DNA from: Actinomycetota bacterium
GTDB taxonomy: Bacteria; Actinomycetota; Actinomycetes; S36-B12
Direction of reading: 5' to 3'
DNA: 48,163 nucleotides
Assembly (NCBI GenBank): GCA_009699015.1
Contig: WLOY01000008.1
Location: 1 to 48,163 of the forward strand
The position numbers and the translations under genes were made by a program. Positions 33,215 through 41,150 of this stretch are shown here, one piece after another. How positions within the stretch are numbered: position 1 is the first letter of the stretch; every line of letters begins with the position of its first letter. The notes beneath the pieces are model-generated. The model saw only the letters and a program-made list of their open reading frames with translations, was not told where the DNA came from and made no database searches.

Positions 33215-33556
33215 TCAGGTGTCCACGCCGGCCGGGTGAGGAGGGCTCTCGGTTTGCGCACGGAATCGCGACCGATCCGGCCAAAGGTCCGCGTCGAGCG
33301 CGGTCTCGAGGACCGCGAGGGTGTGGACATCCGGGACGGTCTCCCCGGCGAGGGTGCGGCCCAGGCTCGTGGCATCGATCCCTGCGCTCCGTGCCACTGA
33401 GCGCAGGGATCGATCCCCCGCCGAGGCCCGGTAGCTCGCGACGATCGCAGCCGTGACGAGGGCGTAGGCCGGGGCATCGGGCGCGAACGGGCCGGTTGGC
33501 CACACCCCGCCCGGGGCAACCCAGTCGCGCGGCGGGGTGTAGCGACGGGCGGACAT
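33215..33556 (-). CDS. small helix-turn-helix protein
   Basis: A 113-residue probable DNA-binding protein. The middle part (SLRSVARSAGIDATSLGRTLAGETVPDVHTLAVLETALDADLWP) reads as a Cro/C1-type helix-turn-helix with a recognition helix around ATSLGRTL. It starts with MSARRYTPPRDW and a Pro-rich segment. No partner is obvious; it lies 47 bp upstream of the VOC gene on the same strand and may regulate it. Confidence 0.75.
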   Translation of the reverse strand: MSARRYTPPRDWVAPGGVWPTGPFAPDAPAYALVTAAIVASYRASAGDRSLRSVARSAGIDATSLGRTLAGETVPDVHTLAVLETALDADLWPDRSRFRAQTESPPHPAGVDT

Positions 33557-33591
33557 GGGGGCAGTGTGCCGTATCGGGGCGGCCGGATGCC

Positions 33592-34122
33592 TCAGGCGGC
33601 GGTGCTGCCGCGCTGATCTGCGCGGATTGTCACGAGCATGCCGGATTCGGTGCGCGCCGCGATACCGAGAACCGGGATACCGGTGTCACCGGCGAGGTCG
33701 GCGGTGGCCTTGGCCCACCGCCGGTCGAGGCTGTTGACGTGCGCTCCGCCGACCCGGTGGTGAAGAAGTCCGATGGCCGGTGACAGGCCTTCCCTGCGAT
33801 AGTGCTCAGCGACCTTGAGGAAGACATCGAGTAGGGCACGGCAGTCTCGTGGCGTGGGATTCGACGGGGCATCGGCGATGACGCTGACCGAGAGACCCAT
33901 GCCCGAGCCGAGGTCGATGAGAACGGCGACGGAGCCAGCACGGCGGTCGTACGCAGGGATGTGGTCGGCGACGAATCGCAGTGGGTCGGCGTTCGAGGCG
34001 GCGAGCAATTCGGCGTCTGTGAGGCCAGCCCAGCGACCGATGTACTCGGCGTGGTTGCCGTACGGGGCGGGCTCGTTGTCGCCGGGACATAGTGGTTTCG
34101 GAGGATTCGATTCGATTGACAT
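33592..34122 (-). CDS. conserved hypothetical protein (DUF4192-like fragment possible)
   Basis: A 176-residue cytosolic protein from ATG 34122 (MSIESNPPKP). I do not firmly recognise it. The second half contains LLDVFLKVAEHYRREGLSPAIGLLHHRVGGAHVNSLDRRWAKATADLAG followed by a short beta-rich end, and the first half has YIGRWAGLTDAELLAA. The frame extends upstream to 34551, but that segment is low-quality and antisense to the next gene. Codon use is typical of the window, so it is probably real. Confidence 0.6.
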   Translation of the reverse strand: MSIESNPPKPLCPGDNEPAPYGNHAEYIGRWAGLTDAELLAASNADPLRFVADHIPAYDRRAGSVAVLIDLGSGMGLSVSVIADAPSNPTPRDCRALLDVFLKVAEHYRREGLSPAIGLLHHRVGGAHVNSLDRRWAKATADLAGDTGIPVLGIAARTESGMLVTIRADQRGSTAA

Positions 34123-34139
34123 GACCGGAGTGTCAGGGA

Positions 34140-34178
34140 GGCGCCCTGTGGACGGCACCTTGCTATCCACAGGGTGCC
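34140..34178. repeat. 13-bp inverted repeat with DnaA-box-like sequences
   Basis: GGCGCCCTGTGGA (34140-34152) and TCCACAGGGTGCC (34166-34178) pair with a single G-T wobble across a 13-nt loop. CTATCCACA at 34164-34172 is one base from the DnaA box TTATCCACA; TCGTCCACA near 34216 is one base from TTGTCCACA. No other features are evident in the 300-bp gap 34123-34424 except short AATCGAGAGAAAGC direct repeats near 34380-34410. Confidence 0.4.
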
Positions 34179-34424
34179 TGGGGTAGTGGCGATGACTGAT
34201 CAATGATGGGTCCTCAGTCGTCCACACTGGCCGATAACCCGTGAGTGAAGGCGGCTTCGGGTCCGGCGTCGTGCCACGCTCTACCTGCGAGCCCGCGTCC
34301 CCGCCGCGATCGGTGAGCCTCGCGCCGACCCGCAATGAAGCCGAGTGATCGAGAACCCGTAGTGAAACCGAGTCATCGAGAGAAAGCAATCGAGAGAAAG
34401 CAATCGAGAAGGATGGGGACGAAC

Positions 34425-35177
34425 ATGAGCAGGAACGCAACGAGGGTGACTTCGCTGGTGGGGGCCGTTGTGCTGATGACGGCGCTCGCGGCACCGGCCC
34501 TCGCAGGCCCGGGCGGTGGCGGCAGCGGCAAGGGCCAGCAGAGTACTTCAAGCCATCGCGGCCCGGGGGTGCCGGAGGCAGGGGCCACGGAGGCCGGGGC
34601 CGAGGGATCGGGTGGCCATGGCATCGGTATCGGCCGGCTCAGCGGCCTGGACTTGACGCCGCAGCAGATCACGGCGGTTCACCGGGCGCTTGTCGAGGCG
34701 CGGGCGACGATGCAGATGAGTGGCCGAGCTGTAGCCATCGCTGCACTTCTCAAGGCGCAGACGATCAACGAGACGCAGGCAAAGGCGCTTGCGGGAGCTG
34801 TCGGGCGGTCTGCGATCCGGGGGCTCATCGCATTGGGGACCATCACGAGGGCGCAGGCGCGGGCGCTGAAGGCGGCGATGGCGCCGATCGGGGCGCCGGA
34901 TCGCACTGCGGCGAACCTCGCGGCGCTGAATGCCCTCGTTGGCGCCGCAGTCATCGATGCTGACGACGTCACGAACATCATGGCGCGCCTGTCCTCTAAT
35001 GAGGCCTCTAGCCAGGGGATTTCGCAGGGCCAGGGAAAGCCGCAGAGCCCGGAATCTGAGGAATCGGGCCATGGTCATGGGCAGGGATCGGCGCACTCGA
35101 ACTCCGGTGGCCATGACCAGGACACCCTCGGTGTCATAGGCGCGGACGACGACTCCGAGGACGGCACAGACGACTAG
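34425..35177 (+). CDS. secreted protein with Gly/His/Gln/Ser-rich low-complexity ends
   Basis: A 250-residue exported protein of unknown function. ATG 34425 has GGGGA about 6 nt upstream and precedes a signal peptide (RVTSLVGAVVLMTALAAPALA). A Gly/Ser-rich linker leads to an alpha-helical domain (about 75-185) with two similar segments, LTPQQITAVHRALVEARATMQMSGRAVAIAALLKAQTINETQAKALAGAV and TITRAQARALKAAM..., resembling short two-helix repeats. The tail is His/Gly/Gln-rich and acidic (ESGHGHGQGSAHSNSGGHD, DDDSEDGTDD), possibly metal binding. It precedes the pilin-like gene by 136 bp. Confidence 0.7.
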   Translation: MSRNATRVTSLVGAVVLMTALAAPALAGPGGGGSGKGQQSTSSHRGPGVPEAGATEAGAEGSGGHGIGIGRLSGLDLTPQQITAVHRALVEARATMQMSGRAVAIAALLKAQTINETQAKALAGAVGRSAIRGLIALGTITRAQARALKAAMAPIGAPDRTAANLAALNALVGAAVIDADDVTNIMARLSSNEASSQGISQGQGKPQSPESEESGHGHGQGSAHSNSGGHDQDTLGVIGADDDSEDGTDD

Positions 35178-35205
35178 GCGATCGCCTCGCGCAGAGGGCA
35201 AGAGC

Positions 35206-35280
35206 CGCTGACCCCTGCGCTCGAAATGCAACGCTCGACATGCAATATCGGGGGTCAGCGCTTTCACTTCGCAAGCGAAG
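35206..35280 (+). terminator. inverted repeats between secreted protein and pilin-like gene
   Basis: CGCTGACCCC (35206-35215) and GGGGTCAGCG (35251-35260) form a perfect 10-bp stem enclosing two 14-bp direct repeats (GCTCGAAATGCAAC, GCTCGACATGCAAT). A second hairpin, CTTCGC-AA-GCGAAG (35267-35280), follows. The first stem may terminate the upstream gene; there is no T-tract. Confidence 0.4.
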
Positions 35281-35313
35281 AAGGGTCGACAGAACATCGG
35301 GGGAGGACAGAAC

Positions 35314-35898
35314 ATGCGAACGAGACGACGGGCAGGTTCAAGGGCTGCCGATTACCTGCTGCCTGACCGAGGGACGACTGCAGTTGAGTACGCATTGATC
35401 GTCGCGGGCGTGGCCTTGACTGCCGTATTGGGCATTCAAGCGCTCGGCGGAGCGGTCGGTTCGACATTCGAAAGTCAGGCGGGTGCACTTGCGGGCCAGT
35501 CGATGTCACCCACGCCGACTCCCACGGCGACTCCTACGCCGACTCCGACGCCCACTCCCACGCCGACTCCTACGCCCACTCCGACGCCGACTCCGACGCC
35601 GACTCCGACGCCCACTCCCACGGCGACTCCCACGCCCACTCCTACTCCGACGCAGACGACCGGATCCGTAGCAAAGAAGGAATCCACCTCCATCAACGTG
35701 CTGTCCGGGGTCTCCGGCGCCAGTCTCTCCGGCGTCACGATCACCTCGGAGCCGAGCGGAGCGAGTTCCATCACATGGAATGCGGACGGCACGATCAAAT
35801 ACACGGCGCCGAACAAGGAGGGCACGACGGTCATCACCTACACGTATGTCCTGAAGGGAGTCACGAGGACGGGACAGCTCACGCTCACCGTCAGATGA
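35314..35898 (+). CDS. Flp-type pilin fused to a Pro-Thr stalk and C-terminal domain
   Basis: A 194-residue surface protein. The N-terminus is a class III (Flp/Tad) prepilin: a short charged leader, cleavage Gly20, then [20 protein letters not shown] with the invariant Glu at mature position 5 (Glu25) and adjacent Tyr. After the helix comes a long Pro-Thr repeat (about 66-114) and an 80-residue beta-rich C-terminal domain ([25 protein letters not shown]...LTLTVR). Ordinary Flp pilins are 50-70 residues, so this is an elongated version that could display a domain on a stalk. GGGGAGG before ATG 35314 is a strong SD. No tad genes are in the window. Confidence 0.85.
   Translation: MRTRRRAGSRAADYLLPDRGTTAVEYALIVAGVALTAVLGIQALGGAVGSTFESQAGALAGQSMSPTPTPTATPTPTPTPTPTPTPTPTPTPTPTPTPTPTPTATPTPTPTPTQTTGSVAKKESTSINVLSGVSGASLSGVTITSEPSGASSITWNADGTIKYTAPNKEGTTVITYTYVLKGVTRTGQLTLTVR
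35510..35655 (+). repeat. Pro-Thr-encoding microsatellite-like repeat
   Basis: Iterated six-base CCNACN units encode the Pro-Thr stalk of the pilin-like protein; the third positions vary (CCGACT, CCCACT, CCTACG), so the repeat is selected at the protein level. Length variation by slippage is plausible. Confidence 0.85.
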
Positions 35899-36014
35899 TT
35901 GTGTTGACTGTGATGCAACCCCATCCTCAGTAGGATAACCTTTGGCGCGAAGCGCAAGAGCACCTATCAGGGATGCTCGCGCGAACATGTCTCGCGCCAC
36001 GGGGGTGTTTGGGA

Positions 36015-37151
36015 ATGCTGAGAAACTACGATGGCGCGCAGGCTCGCATGGAGGACCTGCCACGTCGGCGGCGGACGGCTCGGGCGATAGCGAACGATGA
36101 GGCCATCAGGGCAGCCGCCATTGCGGTGATCGTCGATTCCGGCTGGGATGCTATGACCTTCTCGGAGGTGGCCAAGCGCGCGAACCTCACGGTGGGGGCC
36201 GTGTATGGCCGCGCGGAGAGCAAGGCTGAGCTGGGTGCCGACCTTTGGACCTCATCGCTCTACCCGGCACTGTCGGCCGGGCTCGCGGGGCTGGGCGAGA
36301 CCATTGCCTCGGGTTCGGTTCCGGAGGTGGCGCAGGTCCTGAAGTCGTGGTCCGAGCCCAGCGATGCGCTGCAGGCCGCGACGGCCTTGGCGATCGCCGC
36401 GATCTTCGACGAAGATCTCCATGAGGTCATCGGGCCAGACATGGCAGCCCTTCTGAACGCGCACTGTGGCCTGATTGACGGCCGATCAGGGCCCTCCGCT
36501 GCAGCCAGTGCGCTATCCATCGGCGGTGCATTCGGGCGAGTGCTCGCGGCCCGGGACGGCGCGAGACCCCCGGTCTCGGGCAAGCAGGCCGCCCAGCGCG
36601 AGATAGACATGTCGCTCGCAAGAGGCCGGGCTCAGGCACTGCCCCGGCTGCCAGTGATCACCTTCCAGCGCACGCCCACCACGAGTGATCCGCATCTGGA
36701 CCTCCTGCAGATTGCGGCCCTTGATGTCATCGGCCGGGTGGGCTACCGGCGTGCCACGGTGGCGCGCATCTGTCGATTGGCGCAGGTGAGCAGCGGATCG
36801 ATGTTCGCCAGGTTCGAGTCCAAGGCCGACCTCGTGACGAGTGCTGCGTCGGTGATGCTCGTCTCTCATGCGGAGCAGACCCGTGCACTGAAAGCCGTTT
36901 CGTCCAGCAGCGGTCCGGCGATCTCCAACGCGATGCTCCTTCGCGCGTTCCTTGACCCGGCGGCCCAGGGCCAGCGGGGCCTGAGGCTCGAACTGGCGCG
37001 GGTCTCGCAGCATGAGCCCGACCTTCAGGGAATCGACGTGCTCGGTTCCGCGGCGCAGCACCCGCTCCTGGGCCTTGGGCTGGTGGGCTCCTATGCCGGC
37101 GAGGTTGCCCGGCTCCCGTTCGTCGTCCCGCTGGCGGCTGCGCGCCCATGA
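36015..37151 (+). CDS. double TetR-type regulator (two tandem HTH domains)
   Basis: A 378-residue protein with two complete TetR-like units. The first HTH is about residues 26-70 (AIRAAAIAVIVDSGWDAMTFSEVAKRANLTVGAVYGRAESKAEL); the second about 225-270 (IAALDVIGRVGYRRATVARICRLAQVSSGSMFARFESKADL). Each is followed by a helical domain. TetR proteins normally carry one HTH of a homodimer; this reads as an internally duplicated pseudo-dimer. ATG 36015 has GGGGGT 7 nt upstream; ATG 35973 and 36048 are alternatives. It overlaps no neighbour and converges on the TPP-enzyme gene. Confidence 0.85.
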   Translation: MLRNYDGAQARMEDLPRRRRTARAIANDEAIRAAAIAVIVDSGWDAMTFSEVAKRANLTVGAVYGRAESKAELGADLWTSSLYPALSAGLAGLGETIASGSVPEVAQVLKSWSEPSDALQAATALAIAAIFDEDLHEVIGPDMAALLNAHCGLIDGRSGPSAAASALSIGGAFGRVLAARDGARPPVSGKQAAQREIDMSLARGRAQALPRLPVITFQRTPTTSDPHLDLLQIAALDVIGRVGYRRATVARICRLAQVSSGSMFARFESKADLVTSAASVMLVSHAEQTRALKAVSSSSGPAISNAMLLRAFLDPAAQGQRGLRLELARVSQHEPDLQGIDVLGSAAQHPLLGLGLVGSYAGEVARLPFVVPLAAARP

Positions 37152-37167
37152 GTGGACCTCGCGCGAG

Positions 37168-38730
37168 CTATCCTCGCGCGAGTTTCATGATCCCGGTGTA
37201 GTCGGCTGCGTTGATGGATGCGTCAATGAGGAATGGCCGGTCGGCAGACTGGTCGAGGGCTGTGCGCAGCTCATCGCAGTCGCGAGCAGTGGCCGAGTCG
37301 ATTCCGATGGCCGTGGCGACGCCGGCGAAGGAGATCGGTGAGTAGCCGACTGCGGCGGCACCGCCCTGCGCCTCGCCCTGCTTGAGCTTGATGAGCGTGA
37401 GTGATGCGTCGTTGAAGACGATGACCGTGACATCAAGCTGTCGGCGGCTCAGCAACTCGAGCTCGGCGAGGACCATGCCCAGACCGCCGTCGCCGACGAA
37501 GCAGATGACCTTGCGATCGGGGAAGGCGGTAGCCGCGGCAATCGCGGCTGGCAGGGAGAATCCCATGGTGGCGAGGCCGTTCGAGATGAGCACGGAGTTC
37601 GCGGCCGTACTGCGCCACAGCGGCATTGCTACGAGCATGTGGGCACCGGCATCGACGGTGACGAGGGCCGCGGGGAATCGCTCATGGGTGATCGAGACGA
37701 CGTCCTGAGGGCGAAGTGATGACGTGCCGGGAAGGTCGATGAGGCCGGCTGCGAGATCCGGGCGGGCATGGCCGTCTGGCCAGGTGCCGGTGAATGACGG
37801 GAGGACCTCACCAAGGAGGGAGTCGTAGTCGCCGATGATGAGGGTGGGGCTGCCGAAGTAGGCGGTCTCGATCGGGTGGCTGTGAAGGAGGATGACCTCG
37901 GCGTCGTGGGGCCACGGACCTGGCATCGGCTCGACTGAGTCGAGTCCGATCCCGATGATCACGTCGGCCGAAGCGAGCAGGGGCATCTCTGCCAAGACGC
38001 CGGTGAAGAACCCGGCGTGGTTGGGGGAGGAGTCGGGGATGATCCCCTTGGCCTCGTAGGTGACAAGGACGGGGACGCCTGTGGCCTCGACCGCAGCGCG
38101 GATCGTGGCGGCGGACGCGACCGCGTCGAGTCCGATGATGATGACGGGGCGTCGCGCAGCGGCGATCAGGCTGCGGGCTCGGTGTCGCTCACCTAGGTCG
38201 GTGGGACTGACCAACGGGGGATCCGGCGGCATGTCGCCGGGCTGCGTCGGGTCGAAGGCGAGGTGGACCGCTCCCTGCGGAGCGGATCGAGCCAGGGCGA
38301 TCGCCGCGGCGACCGTTGCGCCCGGGTCCCGATGACCGAGGACCCCGCTCCATTTCGTCACCGGAGCCGCGGCAGCGACCTGGTCGAGGCGTTGGTGCGC
38401 GGTCCGCGCGGTCTGGGCCTCGGGCACGGTGTCGGAGATGAGCACGAGCGGTGAGCGATCGAGGGTCGCCTGCGCGAGCCCGTTGATCGCGCTCGTGAGC
38501 CCAGGGCCTCTCGTGACGATCGCGATGCCGACCGTGCCGGTGACCCGGCCGTGGGTACTCGCCATGATGCAGGCTGCGGTCTCGCCGTGGGCGAGAACAA
38601 AGTCAATGCCGAGGTCGTGCGCCGCCCCGATCATCTCGAGATTCGGGCCGCCGCCCGGCACCCCGAAGATGGTCGTGACGCCGTCGGTGTGCAGCGCCCG
38701 GGCCATCGCCCGAGCAAGTTCCCTCGCCAT
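37168..38730 (-). CDS. thiamine diphosphate-dependent enzyme (acetolactate synthase/benzoylformate decarboxylase-like)
   Basis: A 520-residue ThDP enzyme of the decarboxylase/lyase superfamily. Catalytic Glu50 lies in LAHGETAACIMA; the cofactor-binding GDG-N motif reads VGDGGLGM...VIVFND. The three-domain PYR / middle / PP layout is complete. ATG 38730 follows the cupin stop by one base (TGACATG). It is third in an operon with a cupin and a class III CoA-transferase, so it may act on a 2-oxo acid or a 2-hydroxyacyl/oxalyl-CoA-type substrate; the sequence does not decide. The catalytic Glu argues against glyoxylate carboligase. Confidence 0.88.
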   Translation of the reverse strand: MARELARAMARALHTDGVTTIFGVPGGGPNLEMIGAAHDLGIDFVLAHGETAACIMASTHGRVTGTVGIAIVTRGPGLTSAINGLAQATLDRSPLVLISDTVPEAQTARTAHQRLDQVAAAAPVTKWSGVLGHRDPGATVAAAIALARSAPQGAVHLAFDPTQPGDMPPDPPLVSPTDLGERHRARSLIAAARRPVIIIGLDAVASAATIRAAVEATGVPVLVTYEAKGIIPDSSPNHAGFFTGVLAEMPLLASADVIIGIGLDSVEPMPGPWPHDAEVILLHSHPIETAYFGSPTLIIGDYDSLLGEVLPSFTGTWPDGHARPDLAAGLIDLPGTSSLRPQDVVSITHERFPAALVTVDAGAHMLVAMPLWRSTAANSVLISNGLATMGFSLPAAIAAATAFPDRKVICFVGDGGLGMVLAELELLSRRQLDVTVIVFNDASLTLIKLKQGEAQGGAAAVGYSPISFAGVATAIGIDSATARDCDELRTALDQSADRPFLIDASINAADYTGIMKLARG

Positions 38731-38731
38731 G

Positions 38732-39103
38732 TCAGTCCAGCAGTTCAACCGTGATGAAGAGCATGTCGCTGTCGCCGTAGTTCTCGAAGTCGTGAAGCCA
38801 CGGGTCCTGCGCCGAGTGCTCGGAGTAGTTGGTATCGCCAGCGCTGTACTCCCGGGTGATCATCGATCCGTCTTGGCTGCGCTGCCGGCCGATGCCTCCC
38901 TCGACCACGGTCCAGAAGTAGCGTCGAGTATGCGCGTGGAAGGGTCCTCGCTCGCCGGGCTTGAGTCGAACCTCCCAGACTCGGATCGATGGGTTTTCGA
39001 ACCAGAGCTTGGTTCCGACATCGAGGTTGTCGGGCGCGGCCTTCAACTCCTCGGTGTAGTCGTCCGGGTTGAAGGTCTCCTCTGCGATCACTCGAGCGGT
39101 CAT
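38732..39103 (-). CDS. cupin-domain protein
   Basis: A 123-residue single-domain cupin. The metal-ligand motif PFHAHTRRYFWTVVEGG supplies two His and a Glu-like position, and a second motif lies around DPWLHDFENYGDSDMLFITVELL. It could be a sensor, isomerase or small dioxygenase. GGAGGAGG before ATG 39103 is a strong SD. It sits between the CoA-transferase and ThDP enzyme genes in one operon. Confidence 0.85.
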   Translation of the reverse strand: MTARVIAEETFNPDDYTEELKAAPDNLDVGTKLWFENPSIRVWEVRLKPGERGPFHAHTRRYFWTVVEGGIGRQRSQDGSMITREYSAGDTNYSEHSAQDPWLHDFENYGDSDMLFITVELLD

Positions 39104-39157
39104 GCCGTCCTCCTCCTTGGCTGTCGGTTCACTGGTTTGCGTTCACGATTCGGGTGT

Positions 39158-40369
39158 TCATGCGGGAGCCGCCGGCTCGAGAAAGATCGGGGCATGCTCC
39201 CCGAGGAGGGGCGCGCGGGTGAAGTGGTCCGTCGGGGTCGCGCTGAACTTGATGGGGGCGCCGACGATGTCGATCATCCGGCCGGAGGGGTGCGGCACCT
39301 CGACGATCATCCGACGCGCGCTCGTATTCGGGTCGGCGGCAATATCCGCCGCGCTGTTGACGGGCCCGCATGGCACTAGGCCGGTGAGCGCGCTCACGAC
39401 CCCGTCGGTCGTGAGCGTCGTCGACCACGCTTCGACTTCGGCATAGACGAGCGAGGCATGCTCGACCCTCGCCTCGTTCGTGGCGAAGCGGGCATCGGTG
39501 CCGAGTTCGGGACGGCCCATCACGGTGACGAGGGCAATCCAATGGTTATCGGTGGGGGAGGCGACCGCGACGAATCCGTCGGAGGTGCGCAGCAGGCCGT
39601 ATGGACATAGCAGCGGATGGGTGTTGCCCTGCGGCTCGGGGGCAAGGCCGGTGATGGAGTGCTGGTAGACGATTCGCTCGGTGAGGGCCAGGACTGAGTC
39701 GATCATCGCGACGTCGACGAGTTGTCCCTCGCCAGTCATCGTGACGTGATGGACGGCTGCGAGGATGCCGCATGCCGACAGGACTGCCGGGAAGATGTCG
39801 CCGATCCCGGGGCCGACCTTCATCGGATGGCTGGAGTCGGCCCCCGTGATGCTCATGAGACCGGCCATTGCCTGCGCGATGATGTCGAACGCCGGCCAGT
39901 CTGCGTATGGACTCTCGCCCGTCCGGGGGTCGCCGAACCCGCGGATGCTCGCGTAGACGAGTCGAGGGTTGCGCTCGTGCAGGGTTTCGTATGACAGGCC
40001 GAACCGATCCATGACCCCGACCCTGAAGTTCTCGACGAGGATGTCGGCCTCATCGACGAGGGCGAGGAAGGCTTCCACGTCCGGCGGGGAGTTCAGGTCC
40101 AGGCACGCACTGCGCTTGTTGCGGTTGACGCTCGCGAAGTAGCCGCCGTAGGTGGTATTCGACGCGGATGACGGTGCGGGGCCGGACGCGCCAGGCCGAC
40201 CCGGAGTTGCCGCATCGGGGAAGGGCCCCCAGCGCCGAGCGACGTCGCCCTTCGGGGGCTCGATCTTCAGGACGTCAGCGCCCATGTCGGCAAGGAGCAT
40301 CGTGCAGAACGGGCCGGACAGCACCTGAGTGAGGTCGAGAACGCGGAGTCCGCTCAGCGGTCCTGGCAC
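39158..40369 (-). CDS. class III (CaiB/BaiF) CoA-transferase
   Basis: A 403-residue family III CoA-transferase that moves CoA between carboxylates. Recognisable are LSGLRVLDLTQVLSGPFCTMLLADMGADVLKIE, the catalytic-Asp segment WPAFDIIAQAMAGLMSITG, GEGQLVDVAMIDSVLAL and the C-terminal domain with PCGPVNSAADIAADP. GTG 40369 with upstream AAGGGG is preferred to the longer ATG 40417. It is the first gene of the CoA-transferase-cupin-ThDP operon. The acid substrate is unknown. Confidence 0.92.
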   Translation of the reverse strand: MPGPLSGLRVLDLTQVLSGPFCTMLLADMGADVLKIEPPKGDVARRWGPFPDAATPGRPGASGPAPSSASNTTYGGYFASVNRNKRSACLDLNSPPDVEAFLALVDEADILVENFRVGVMDRFGLSYETLHERNPRLVYASIRGFGDPRTGESPYADWPAFDIIAQAMAGLMSITGADSSHPMKVGPGIGDIFPAVLSACGILAAVHHVTMTGEGQLVDVAMIDSVLALTERIVYQHSITGLAPEPQGNTHPLLCPYGLLRTSDGFVAVASPTDNHWIALVTVMGRPELGTDARFATNEARVEHASLVYAEVEAWSTTLTTDGVVSALTGLVPCGPVNSAADIAADPNTSARRMIVEVPHPSGRMIDIVGAPIKFSATPTDHFTRAPLLGEHAPIFLEPAAPA

Positions 40370-40454
40370 TGATGCACCCCTTAAGTCTCGACACTTCTGT
40401 GAGCCATTGCGGACCATACCGTGTCCTCATGAGAAGACGAATGACGAACATCAC

Positions 40455-40483
40455 TTGACCACTGAATACCCGGGCACTATCTT
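40455..40483 (+). promoter_or_regulatory. two-box promoter of PPOX-fold gene
   Basis: TTGACC (40455-40460), 17-bp spacer, TATCTT (40478-40483) is the best sigma70-like promoter in the window. Transcription would start near 40490, leaving a 50-nt leader. Confidence 0.6.
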
Positions 40484-40493
40484 CCAGAAAGTG

Positions 40494-40507
40494 TCAGCAC
40501 TCGCTGA
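40494..40507. promoter_or_regulatory. operator-like palindrome at PPOX promoter start site
   Basis: TCAGC-ACTC-GCTGA lies just downstream of the predicted transcription start. A repressor bound here would block initiation. The GntR regulator at 42338 is a candidate ligand; this is a guess. Confidence 0.3.
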
Positions 40508-40542
40508 TGCTGGCAGGTGCCTATCGCTAATGGGAGTGGTCG

Positions 40543-41064
40543 ATGGCTATCAAGGTTGCGAAGTTCAAGGACGTCGCGTCAGGAACGCAGAACGGTCAGT
40601 TCACGGTCGGCGATCGCGATGCGGTCACGAGCCTTGATGACCTCGACCCCATCTACAAGCGCCTGCTCGACGAGCCGGTCACGGCCGTGGTCGCTGTCAT
40701 GGGGAGCACCGGCCGGCCGAATCTCACGCCGGTCTGGTTCGACTACGTCGGCGACACCGTGCTCCTCAACCTGTCGACCGAGCGCAAGAAGGTCGGGTGG
40801 CTGCGGGCGAATCCGCAGGTGAGCTTCCTGCTCATCAATCCCGTCAATGCCTACCACTGGGTGAGCATCAAGGCGACCGCCGTCCGCGAGATCAGCGAGG
40901 ACGACCCGGTCGAGGGCCCGCGCGTGACCGCCCAGCTCGACCACATCTGGACGAAGTACACCGGCATGGAGCCGCCCTACGGCCTTCGCGATCCGGGGTT
41001 CGATGAGCGCCGGGTCCTCTTCGAGCTCAAGGTGGATTCGATCGCTACCTTCGGCCAGCCGTAG
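40543..41064 (+). CDS. PPOX-class (pyridoxamine 5'-phosphate oxidase fold) flavin/F420 protein
   Basis: A 173-residue split-barrel protein. The fold is visible from TAVVAVMGSTGRPNLTPVWFDYVGDTVLLNLSTERKKVGWLRANPQVSFLLINP. Actinobacterial members often bind F420 and reduce or oxidise small molecules, but FMN and heme are alternatives. The start is supported by GGGAG 6 nt upstream of ATG 40543. It precedes the FAD hydroxylase and could provide a reductive step in the same catabolic pathway. Confidence 0.87.
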   Translation: MAIKVAKFKDVASGTQNGQFTVGDRDAVTSLDDLDPIYKRLLDEPVTAVVAVMGSTGRPNLTPVWFDYVGDTVLLNLSTERKKVGWLRANPQVSFLLINPVNAYHWVSIKATAVREISEDDPVEGPRVTAQLDHIWTKYTGMEPPYGLRDPGFDERRVLFELKVDSIATFGQP

Positions 41065-41150
41065 GCACACCGTCCCCTTGGTCAGTTCGTCACGGGTTCT
41101 GCTGAGCACCATCAGACAGGCGCCCCTTCGTTTCCATGGAAGGAACATCC

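Noticed and set aside
34123..34424. Chromosomal replication origin
   Set aside because: Only three imperfect DnaA-like boxes, no AT-rich unwinding region, and no dnaA/dnaN nearby.
35510..35655. CRISPR or non-coding satellite
   Set aside because: The repeats are in frame and encode Pro-Thr in an otherwise intact pilin-like protein.
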